Below, piece by piece: positions 5,361 to 11,141 of a stretch of DNA of 11,141 nt. The position numbers were made by a program, and so were the translations under genes. Below the pieces are notes generated by a model, which was not told where the DNA came from, ran no database searches, and saw nothing but the letters and a program-made list of their open reading frames with translations. This DNA is from Candidatus Zixiibacteriota bacterium (GTDB lineage Bacteria > Zixibacteria > MSB-5A5 > GN15 > JAAZOE01), in assembly GCA_028700875.1 (NCBI GenBank), contig JAQVRW010000067.1, forward strand, positions 1 to 11,141. The letters run 5' to 3'. Positions within the stretch are counted from its first letter, which is position 1, and each line of letters opens with the position of its first letter.

Positions 5361-6551
5361 ATGTCCGATCAAAGTCAAGCGTACATCGTGTCGGCCTGCC
5401 GGAGCGGTATCGGCACGCTTCTTGGAGGTTTATCGCCCTTTCCTGCGCCGAAGCTAGGGGCATTTGCGATCAAGGAGGCGGTCAAACGCGCGGGTGTTGA
5501 CCCCAATAAGATTGATGAAGTGATCATGGGCCAGGTGGTGCAGGCAGGGGTCGGTCAGGCTCCGGCGCGCCAGGCGGCCATATATGGGGGCGTAACCCCG
5601 ACGGCGGGCGCCCTGACGATCAATAAAGTGTGCGGTTCGGGTCTGAAAGCGGTCATGCTGGCCACCCAGGCTCTTCGTCTCGGCGACGCCAATTGCGTTA
5701 TCGCCGGGGGGATGGAATCGATGTCCGGCACGCCGTATGTTCTGCACGGGGCCAAGGCCGGGTTCAAGTTCGGCGACCGGAACCTGCAGGATGCGATGAT
5801 TCTGGACGGCCTCTGGTGCTCGTTCAAAAACTGGCACATGGGCGGGGCGGCCGAATTGACGGCCAAGAAGTCCAATATCACGCGCGAAGAACAGGACCAG
5901 TACGCCTGCAATTCCCACATGAAGGCAGTGGCCGCGCAGAATGCCGGCAAATTCGACAAAGAGATCTTTCCCATCGAGATACCGCAGAAGAAGGGCGACC
6001 CGGTCATTTTCAACAAGGACGAATGTCCCCGCGCCAATATCTCGGTCGATTCGCTGGCCAAACTGAGACCGGCGTTCCAGAAAGACGGCACGGTCACGGC
6101 CGGCAACGCCCCCGGTCTCAACGACGGCAGCTCGGCGATGGTGATAGTATCCGAGAAATTCATGAAAGAGAACAATCTGAAACCGCTGGCCAGGGTGGTT
6201 GACTACGCGATCGCCGGGACAGAACCGGAACTGCTGTTTTACTCGCCGATCTACGCCGTGCAGAAGCTGTGTGATAAGATGGGCGTCAAGCTGGACTATT
6301 TCGACCTCATCGAAGCCAACGAGGCCTTCTCGGTGCAGTGTCTGGCCGATGGCAAGGAACTCGGCTGGGACTGGAACCGGGTCAACGTCAATGGCGGAGC
6401 GGTGGCGCTGGGGCATCCCATCGGAGCGTCCGGAACCCGGATTTTGACGACCCTTATCTATGCCTTGGCCGATCGGGGCAAGAAGCATGGCATGGCTACC
6501 CTTTGTCTGGGCGGCGGCAACGCCGTGGCCCTGGCCGTTGAATTGGTATGA
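5361..6551 (+). CDS. Acetyl-CoA acetyltransferase (thiolase)
   Basis: A 396-residue protein, the usual thiolase II length. The ATG at 5361 has AGAGGAG at 5349-5355, five bases upstream. The frame is open back to 5076, but that extension has no thiolase similarity and overlaps the promoter. It joins two acetyl-CoA to acetoacetyl-CoA, or cleaves 3-ketoacyl-CoA in reverse, in the cytoplasm. Catalytic features are complete: acyl-accepting Cys91 in INKVCGSGLKAV, Asn320 in NEAF, His352 in GGAVALGHPIGASG, and Cys382 in CLGGGNAVA. HMGGAAE (159-165) is the usual CoA-loop motif. The loop that in biosynthetic thiolases reads MGxGPxPA is here LFYSPIYA (292-299), an unusual change close to the substrate pocket. 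First gene of a four-gene operon, 32 bases before the next start. Acyl specificity (acetoacetyl or longer) is open. Confidence 0.92.
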   Translation: MSDQSQAYIVSACRSGIGTLLGGLSPFPAPKLGAFAIKEAVKRAGVDPNKIDEVIMGQVVQAGVGQAPARQAAIYGGVTPTAGALTINKVCGSGLKAVMLATQALRLGDANCVIAGGMESMSGTPYVLHGAKAGFKFGDRNLQDAMILDGLWCSFKNWHMGGAAELTAKKSNITREEQDQYACNSHMKAVAAQNAGKFDKEIFPIEIPQKKGDPVIFNKDECPRANISVDSLAKLRPAFQKDGTVTAGNAPGLNDGSSAMVIVSEKFMKENNLKPLARVVDYAIAGTEPELLFYSPIYAVQKLCDKMGVKLDYFDLIEANEAFSVQCLADGKELGWDWNRVNVNGGAVALGHPIGASGTRILTTLIYALADRGKKHGMATLCLGGGNAVALAVELV

Positions 6552-6583
6552 CAACATCGAGTAAGGCAAACGGGAGAATGAAT

Positions 6584-7444
6584 ATGAACGTTGACGATAT
6601 CAAACGGATCACCGTTATCGGCGGCGGAACGATGGGTAACGGCATTTGCCACCAATTCGCGCTGTCTGGGTACAAGGTCAATCTGATCGACACCAGCCAG
6701 GCCCTCATTGACCGCGCGCTGGAGACTATCAGAAAGAACATGGATCGCCAAGTCAAAAAGGAAGTCATCACGGCGGACCAGATGAAGGCGGCCATGGATA
6801 ATATCAAGACGGCCACCGATTTGAACACCGCTCGTGATTCCCAACTGGTCATCGAGGCCGTTTATGAAAACCTCGACGTCAAGCTGGACATCTTCCGGCG
6901 GTTGGACGCGCCCTGTCCTCCGGAGACTATCCTGGCCTCCAATACGTCATCGCTGCCGATAACGCAACTGGCCGGTATCACACATCGGGCGGACAAGTTC
7001 ATCGGCATGCATTTTATGAACCCCGTTCCGATGATGAAGCTGGTCGAGTTGATCCGCGGCATTGCCACCTCCGACGAAACGTTCAACACGATAAAGGAAC
7101 TGGCGATTCGGCTGGGCAAAACCCCGGTCGAGGTCAATGACTATCCCGGTTTTATCGCCAACCGGATTCTCATGCCTATGATCAATGAAGCCGTGTACGC
7201 CCTGATGGAAGGGGTGGCTTCGGCGGAGTCGATCGATACGGTCATGAAGCTGGGAATGAACCATCCCATGGGGCCGCTGACGCTGGCCGATTTTATCGGT
7301 TTGGATGTTTGCTTGGCGATCATCGAGGTGCTGTACGAAGGATACGGCGATCCCAAGTATCGTCCCTGCCCGCTTCTGCGGAAGATGGTACAGGCCGGAT
7401 ATCTTGGCCGCAAAACCGGCCGCGGATTCTATACATATCAATAA
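6584..7444 (+). CDS. 3-hydroxyacyl-CoA (3-hydroxybutyryl-CoA) dehydrogenase
   Basis: A 286-residue stand-alone enzyme, close to the size of clostridial Hbd. I start it at ATG 6584 because GGGAG (6572-6576) is seven bases upstream and the protein then begins directly with the Rossmann strand. An in-frame ATG at 6548 overlaps the thiolase stop as ATGA and would add 12 residues. The NAD site is GGGTMG (13-18), preceded by ITVI. The catalytic set is complete: Ser122 in SNTSSL, His143 in GMHFMNPVP, Glu155 in KLVELIRG and Asn193 in GFIANRI. Their spacing equals that of the mammalian enzyme. The helical C-terminal dimer domain (from about 190) ends GRKTGRGFYTYQ. It interconverts acetoacetyl-CoA and (S)-3-hydroxybutyryl-CoA or longer homologues. 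NAD or NADP preference is uncertain; Asp36 after the second strand favours NAD. It sits between thiolase and acyl-CoA dehydrogenase in one operon. Confidence 0.92.
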   Translation: MNVDDIKRITVIGGGTMGNGICHQFALSGYKVNLIDTSQALIDRALETIRKNMDRQVKKEVITADQMKAAMDNIKTATDLNTARDSQLVIEAVYENLDVKLDIFRRLDAPCPPETILASNTSSLPITQLAGITHRADKFIGMHFMNPVPMMKLVELIRGIATSDETFNTIKELAIRLGKTPVEVNDYPGFIANRILMPMINEAVYALMEGVASAESIDTVMKLGMNHPMGPLTLADFIGLDVCLAIIEVLYEGYGDPKYRPCPLLRKMVQAGYLGRKTGRGFYTYQ

Positions 7445-7456
7445 GGAGTCAACCGG

Positions 7457-8599
7457 ATGGATTTCACACTTTCCGAAGACGATCTGTTGATCAAAGAGAC
7501 GGCCGCGGATTTTGCGGCCAAACGTATTTATCCCAACGCGCAGGAATGGGACGAAGAGGAAAAACTGCCCCAGGATGTTCTGAACGAACTGGCCGAACTG
7601 GGGTATTTCGGGATGATGCTTCCCGAAGAATACGGTGGCCTGGGTTTTTCCACGGTGACCTATAACTGCGCCATGGAAGAACTGGCGGCGGCCTCGGCCG
7701 GGTTGATGATCACCCTGTCGGTGCATAATTCGCTTTGCTGCGAGTCCATCTACCGTTTCGGGTCCGACGAGCTGAAGAAAAAATACTTGCCCGATATGGC
7801 CGCCGGGAAGATTCTCGGGGCATATTGCCTGACGGAGCCGAACGCGGGAACCGATGCCGCGTCGATCAAAACGGCCGCGGTCAAGAAGGGGAATACCTAC
7901 GTCCTCAACGGTACGAAGGCGTTCGTCACCAATGGCGGGCTGGCCGGGTTGTTCATCGTCTTTGCCGTCACCGATCCATCGAAGGGTCCCAAAGGGATTT
8001 CCTGCTTCGCGGTTCCCGCCGGCACGGCAGGGATGACGATCGGCGCCAAGGAAAAGAAGATGGGCATGAAGGCCTCCGATACCCGGGAGGTTTCATTCAC
8101 CGACGTCGTTGTGCCGGAAGGAAACCGGATCGGCGAGGAGGGAACCGGTTTCAAAACGGCCGTCATCCTGCTCAACAACGGCCGGATCGGCGTGGCCTTT
8201 CAAGCGCTGGGGATCGCCCGGTCGGCGATGGCCGAAGCGTTGAAATATTCCAAGGAACGACAGCAATTCGGCCAACCGATCTGCAACTTCCAGGCGATTC
8301 AATTCAAACTGGCGGAGATGGCCACCAAGATCGACGCCGGACGGCTTTTGGCCTTCCGGGCCGCGACCATGAAAGACGCCGGCGAGAATGTCGCCATGGA
8401 ATCCTCGATGGCCAAGTTGTTCTGTTCGCGCGTTTGCAATGAAGTGGTCAATGAAGCGGTGCAGATCCACGGCGGGTATGGCTACATGAAGGAATATGCC
8501 GTGGAACGGTACTTCCGCGACGCCCGGGTGACGGAAATCTATGAGGGGACGACCGAGGCGCAGAAGATGGTCATTTCACGTCAACTACTCAAGGATTAA
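7457..8599 (+). CDS. Acyl-CoA dehydrogenase, first of two (butyryl-CoA dehydrogenase-like)
   Basis: A 380-residue flavoprotein of normal family length. The ATG at 7457 has AAGGAG (7443-7448) eight bases upstream, overlapping the previous stop. It oxidises acyl-CoA to trans-2-enoyl-CoA with FAD and passes electrons to ETF, or runs in reverse as a crotonyl-CoA reductase. Family signature 1 is intact (CLTEPNAGTD, 124-133). Signature 2 is intact (Q336, then GG at 339-340, GY at 342-343, through R351 and D355). The FAD contact motif RQQFG (268-272) is present. The catalytic base is Glu363 in IYEGTTEAQ, the position used by short- and medium-chain and butyryl-CoA dehydrogenases. The protein looks fully functional. 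Short-chain substrates are suggested by the neighbouring thiolase and hydroxyacyl-CoA dehydrogenase, not proven by residues. Confidence 0.92.
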   Translation: MDFTLSEDDLLIKETAADFAAKRIYPNAQEWDEEEKLPQDVLNELAELGYFGMMLPEEYGGLGFSTVTYNCAMEELAAASAGLMITLSVHNSLCCESIYRFGSDELKKKYLPDMAAGKILGAYCLTEPNAGTDAASIKTAAVKKGNTYVLNGTKAFVTNGGLAGLFIVFAVTDPSKGPKGISCFAVPAGTAGMTIGAKEKKMGMKASDTREVSFTDVVVPEGNRIGEEGTGFKTAVILLNNGRIGVAFQALGIARSAMAEALKYSKERQQFGQPICNFQAIQFKLAEMATKIDAGRLLAFRAATMKDAGENVAMESSMAKLFCSRVCNEVVNEAVQIHGGYGYMKEYAVERYFRDARVTEIYEGTTEAQKMVISRQLLKD

Positions 8600-8601
8600 C
8601 C

Positions 8602-9750
8602 GTGCTGCTGAAAAAAGAACATCTGGAATTTCGGGACAAGGTGCGGGCGTTCGCGGAGGAGAAGATCGCTCCTCTGGCAGTGACGCTGGATCTCGAACAA
8701 CGGTTTCCGCATGAGCACCTGAAGCCTCTGGCCGAGATGGGCCTTATGGGGATGGTCGTCCCGGAGCAATACGGCGGCAATCCGGTTGACACCGTCTGCT
8801 ATTCCATCGCCGTCGAGGAATTGTCGCGGGTGTGCGGTTCGACCGGGATCATGATCGCCGCTCACAACAGCTTGGGATGTTTCCCAATTTTGAAGTTCGG
8901 CACCGAGGAGCAGAAGCGGAAATACCTTCCTCGTGGTACGCGCGGGGGTGAACTTCTGGCCTTTGGTTTGACCGAACCGGAAGCCGGTTCCGATGCCGGC
9001 GCGACCAAAACGACGGCGGTGCGCAAGGGAGATCACTGGGAGTTGAACGGCACGAAGTGCTTCATCACCTCCGCATCCCACGCTTTCGCCTCGGTCATCA
9101 CGGCCCGGACCTCGGCCTCCCCCGGTGTCAAGGGGATATCCTCTTTCATCATCGAGAAGGGTTGGCCGGGATTCGAAATCGGCAAAAAGGAAAACAAGAT
9201 GGGTCTGCGGGGGTCAGACACGGCTTTCATGCATTTTACCGACGTCAAGCTTCCGGTTGAAAACCAGCTCGGCGCCGAAGGCGAGGGATTCAAGCAATTT
9301 ATGATTACCCTCGACGGCGGCCGGATTTCGATCGGCGCCATGGCGCTGGGGCTGGCCCAGGGAGCGTATGAATGCGCCCTCAAATACGCCGCCGTACATA
9401 AGGACGGCGGGGCGCCGTTGGGCGACATGCAGGCGATCCAGTGGAAGCTGGCCGACATGGCCACCGAGGTGGAAGCGGCCCGCTATATGATCTACGGCGC
9501 GGCGCTGATGAAGGACGCCGGGGTGAAGTTCACCAAGGAGTCGGCCATGGCCAAGATGTACGCCTCCGAGGTGGGCAACCGCGTCTGCTATCAGGCGATC
9601 CAGGTCCTGGGTGAATTCGGATACCAGACCGGTCCTTACCCGGCGGAACGGATGTACCGCGACGTCAAGCTGTGTGAAATCGGCGAAGGAACGTCGGAGG
9701 TCCAGCGAATCGTCATCGCCCGTGAGGTCCTGAAATCGGTCATGGGGTGA
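8602..9750 (+). CDS. Acyl-CoA dehydrogenase, second of two, with altered FAD-contact motifs
   Basis: A 382-residue paralogue starting at GTG 8602, two bases after the previous stop; AAGGA (8591-8595) lies six bases upstream inside the preceding gene's end, so the two are probably translationally coupled. Signature 1 is intact (GLTEPEAGSD, 122-131), and the catalytic Glu362 in IGEGTSEVQ is present. However, the usual RxQFG motif is replaced by HKDGG (267-271), so the Arg and Phe that contact FAD of the partner subunit are absent. Signature 2 is broken: Glu338 replaces the second Gly of the GG pair and Gly344 replaces the expected acid. The gene has no frameshift and its GC matches the operon, so it is not decaying. 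It may use a different substrate, bind FAD differently, or form a heteromer with the first copy. Assignment to the superfamily is firm; substrate is unknown. Confidence 0.9.
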   Translation: MLLKKEHLEFRDKVRAFAEEKIAPLAVTLDLEQRFPHEHLKPLAEMGLMGMVVPEQYGGNPVDTVCYSIAVEELSRVCGSTGIMIAAHNSLGCFPILKFGTEEQKRKYLPRGTRGGELLAFGLTEPEAGSDAGATKTTAVRKGDHWELNGTKCFITSASHAFASVITARTSASPGVKGISSFIIEKGWPGFEIGKKENKMGLRGSDTAFMHFTDVKLPVENQLGAEGEGFKQFMITLDGGRISIGAMALGLAQGAYECALKYAAVHKDGGAPLGDMQAIQWKLADMATEVEAARYMIYGAALMKDAGVKFTKESAMAKMYASEVGNRVCYQAIQVLGEFGYQTGPYPAERMYRDVKLCEIGEGTSEVQRIVIAREVLKSVMG

Positions 9751-9801
9751 TTGCCGGACTTTTGCGCATCTTTACTCTATCAGGTTGGAGAATCAGTTGA
9801 A

Positions 9802-9858
9802 GGAAACAGGATCGTCGGCTTGGCCGAGGGTTCTGTTTCTATATTGACTGTTTTTGGC
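9802..9858 (+). terminator. Long hairpin, probable terminator of the acyl-CoA operon
   Basis: GAAACAG (9803-9809) pairs with CTGTTTC (9833-9839); TCGGC (9815-9819) pairs with GCCGA (9823-9827) across loop TTG. The five bases between them, GATCG and GGGTT, pair through wobbles except for one G-G mismatch, giving about 16 of 17 pairs. The 3' arm is T-rich and continues into TATATTGACTGTTTTT. It lies 51 bases after the last dehydrogenase gene. Confidence 0.6.
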
Positions 9859-9859
9859 C

Positions 9860-9889
9860 TTGTGTCGACCCGGTTGCGCCATATATAAT
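9860..9889 (+). promoter_or_regulatory. Candidate promoter for the ROK kinase gene
   Basis: A perfect TATAAT (9884-9889) has TTGTGT (9860-9865, three of six matches) 18 bases upstream. Transcription would start near 9896, leaving about 60 bases of leader. It lies directly after the operon hairpin, so the kinase gene is probably a separate unit. Confidence 0.5.
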
Positions 9890-9926
9890 TGACATGGAGC
9901 CCAAAGGGACGGCCGTCGAGCGAAAA

Positions 9927-9962
9927 ATGACGCATATGGAGAAACGGAAAACAATGGTATGA
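9927..9962 (+). other. Possible 11-codon upstream ORF overlapping the ROK start
   Basis: ATG at 9927 opens a frame reading MTHMEKRKTMV and stopping at TGA 9960-9962, which overlaps the ROK start codon as ATGA (9959-9962). The ROK gene has no good ribosome site at the usual distance: GGAGA at 9938-9942 is 16 bases away. Ribosomes ending the short frame could therefore re-initiate on the ROK gene. The short frame also lacks a clear ribosome site, so this may be chance. Confidence 0.25.
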
Positions 9963-10924
9963 GTGTGAACGTGTACGCCGGGATCGACATCGGGGCCACC
10001 AACATCAAGTACGGTCTTGTGGACCGTGAGGGAAACATCCGGTATCGGGATCAGACCACCACTCCCAAAAACGCGCTGGCTGAGGCGCTTTTCGAAAAGA
10101 TCGTCGTTTGCGGCGAACGGTTGCTGGTTGAAGCCGATGAGTCCGGGGCGACGGTCGGGTATATTGGCGTCGGTTCACCCGGGTCGGTGAATATGACCAC
10201 CGGCGTGGTCCAGGGGGGATGTCCCAATATGCCCTTATGGGAGGGGTTTCATCTCCGGGATCGGCTGTCGGAACGGCTCAACCTTCCGGTGATGGTGGAT
10301 AACGACGCCAACTGCGCGGCGGCGGCGGAACATCGTTTCGGCGTCGGCAAAGGGTATGACAATATCATCTGTCTGACAATCGGCACTGGTATCGGCGGGG
10401 GGTTGATCATCGGAGGGAAAATTTACCGCGGGGCCAATTTTTCGGCCGGTGAGGTGGGCCATCTGCTGGTGGGCGGGGAGGACGCCGCCGAAAGCAGCCA
10501 ATTCCTGGAAACACTGGTTTCATCCAAGGCGATTCTCGTCCGCTTGAAGCAACGTTTGACCGGCGACAACACGCCGGTGTTCGATTCGTTGGTGGGCGAT
10601 GATATGGAGCAATTGACCATAAAGAAGTTGTTTCAAGCGGCCCGCAGGGGTGACCGGGCGGCCGTGGAGGTCATCCAGACCACGGCCCGGATTCTGGGGA
10701 CCGCCCTGGCCGGTTTGGTCAATGTCTTGAATCCGGAGATAGTCATTTTGGGAGGCGGGATTGCTGAGGGGGGAAAAGAATTTGTCGATATAGTCAGGGA
10801 CACGATAAAGAACCGGGCGTTGGCGGCCGCAATTGAGGGGCTGGATGTCGTTCCCGCTCGCTTGGGCAACGCCGCGGGGTTCATTGGCGCCGCCTTTCTG
10901 GGCGTATCCGAACCGGATGAGTAG
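9959..10924 (+). CDS. ROK-family sugar kinase-like protein (glucokinase type), lacking the zinc motif
   Basis: A 321-residue protein of usual ROK kinase length with no N-terminal helix-turn-helix, so an enzyme rather than a ROK repressor. Start at ATG 9959; the ribosome site is weak. The ATP phosphate motif is GIDIGATNIK (8-17, Asp10). GVGSPGSVN (70-78), catalytic Asp116 in VDNDANCAAAAE (113-124), GTGIGGG (142-148) and the sugar-binding GEVGH (164-168, Glu165 and His168) are present. NPEIVILGGGIAEGG (258-272) closes the ATP domain. The cysteine motif CxCGxxGCxE that normally follows GEVGH and binds zinc is absent; the region reads GGEDAAESSQFLETLVS (172-188). It probably phosphorylates glucose or another hexose or aminosugar with ATP in the cytoplasm. 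The substrate cannot be fixed from sequence. It has its own promoter and no sugar genes nearby. Confidence 0.88.
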   Translation: MSVNVYAGIDIGATNIKYGLVDREGNIRYRDQTTTPKNALAEALFEKIVVCGERLLVEADESGATVGYIGVGSPGSVNMTTGVVQGGCPNMPLWEGFHLRDRLSERLNLPVMVDNDANCAAAAEHRFGVGKGYDNIICLTIGTGIGGGLIIGGKIYRGANFSAGEVGHLLVGGEDAAESSQFLETLVSSKAILVRLKQRLTGDNTPVFDSLVGDDMEQLTIKKLFQAARRGDRAAVEVIQTTARILGTALAGLVNVLNPEIVILGGGIAEGGKEFVDIVRDTIKNRALAAAIEGLDVVPARLGNAAGFIGAAFLGVSEPDE

Positions 10925-10952
10925 TAACCGGCCCGAAACCGCAAAATTGGGG

Positions 10953-10980
10953 TTGACAAGCGGCCGCCAATCCGTTAATT
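10953..10980 (+). promoter_or_regulatory. Candidate promoter of the tRNA cluster
   Basis: A perfect TTGACA (10953-10958) is followed after 16 bases by TTAATT (10975-10980, three of six matches). This would start transcription some 10-13 bases before the tRNA-Phe gene, a normal layout for stable RNA genes. The -10 box is poor. Confidence 0.45.
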
Positions 10981-10999
10981 GCGGGTCTTAAAATGCGAT

Positions 11000-11072
<73 letters not shown>

Positions 11073-11097
11073 TAAAGAAATGATGAGCGCGTAGTAA

Positions 11098-11141
11098 GCC
11101 ACCTTAGCTCAGCTGGTAGAGCAGCTGATTCGTAATCAGCA
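11098..11141 (+). tRNA. tRNA-Thr (CGT), 5' part, cut by window end
   Basis: The 5' acceptor strand GCCACCT (11098-11104), a D arm GCTC/GAGC (11107-11110, 11119-11122) and a complete anticodon arm are visible. The stem GCTGA/TCAGC (11124-11128, 11136-11140) encloses TTCGTAA with anticodon CGT at 11131-11133, decoding ACG (threonine). The T arm and 3' acceptor lie outside the window. It starts 25 bases after tRNA-Phe and is probably co-transcribed with it. Confidence 0.93.

Noticed and set aside
5156..5362. Upstream extension of the outer-membrane protein frame on the minus strand
   Set aside because: It would bury the signal peptide 69 residues inside the protein. The start at 5155 has GGAGGT at ideal spacing.
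5454..6569. A 371-codon open frame on the minus strand
   Set aside because: It is the antisense shadow of the thiolase gene, a common effect of high GC at third codon positions. There are no motifs and no ribosome site.
6548..6583. ATGA-overlap start for the hydroxyacyl-CoA dehydrogenase
   Set aside because: It would add 12 residues not usual for the family. GGGAG at 6572-6576 is correctly spaced for ATG 6584. Coupled initiation at 6548 remains possible.
8602..9750. Second acyl-CoA dehydrogenase as a pseudogene
   Set aside because: Despite changed FAD motifs, the frame is full length, the catalytic Glu and signature 1 remain, and it is tightly coupled to the operon.
9889..9894. Perfect TTGACA as a -35 box for the ROK gene
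   Set aside because: No AT-rich -10 box lies 16-18 bases downstream; that position is GC-rich. The overlapping TATAAT at 9884-9889 is the better -10 candidate.

Overview
The window looks like a bacterial chromosome segment of about 60% GC from an uncultured or candidate lineage. The best taxonomic hint is the secreted protein at 2893-3846. It ends in a two-repeat dockerin-like calcium module of a style common in candidate phyla such as Zixibacteria and other FCB-group relatives. That assignment is inference. The tRNAs do not encode CCA, and the ribosome binding sites are conventional AGGAG types.

Layout, left to right. (1) The 3' end of a dnaJ-type co-chaperone gene (1-230). (2) An AT-richer AIPR-family gene with an N-terminal restriction-nuclease-like motif (369-2096), probably an acquired phage-defence gene, followed by a hairpin terminator. 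(3) About 800 bp without a credible gene (2097-2892), holding two diverged copies of a 108-bp direct repeat, several GC-rich hairpins and the terminator of the next gene. (4) Three minus-strand genes: an outer-membrane beta-barrel protein (4589-5155), a small GYD-domain protein (4167-4463) and the dockerin-like exported protein (2893-3846). (5) A 205-bp divergent control region (5156-5360) with two inverted repeats and a candidate promoter on each strand. (6) A tight plus-strand acyl-CoA operon: thiolase (5361-6551), 3-hydroxyacyl-CoA dehydrogenase (6584-7444) and two tandem acyl-CoA dehydrogenases (7457-8599, 8602-9750), closed by a long hairpin. (7) A ROK-family sugar kinase-like gene with its own promoter (9959-10924). 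(8) A tRNA-Phe gene and the first part of a tRNA-Thr gene, cut by the window end.

The four operon enzymes cover three of the four steps linking acetyl-CoA, acetoacetyl-CoA, 3-hydroxybutyryl-CoA, crotonyl-CoA and butyryl-CoA (or the same steps on longer or branched acyl chains). Enoyl-CoA hydratase and electron transfer flavoprotein are not in the window. Direction (degradation or butyrate synthesis) cannot be decided from sequence. The thiolase has a remodelled substrate loop, and the second acyl-CoA dehydrogenase has lost several residues that normally contact FAD across the subunit interface, so both may be specialised.

The nearest thing to a defence system is the lone AIPR gene inserted next to dnaJ. 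No partner gene, CRISPR array, transposase or integrase was found.
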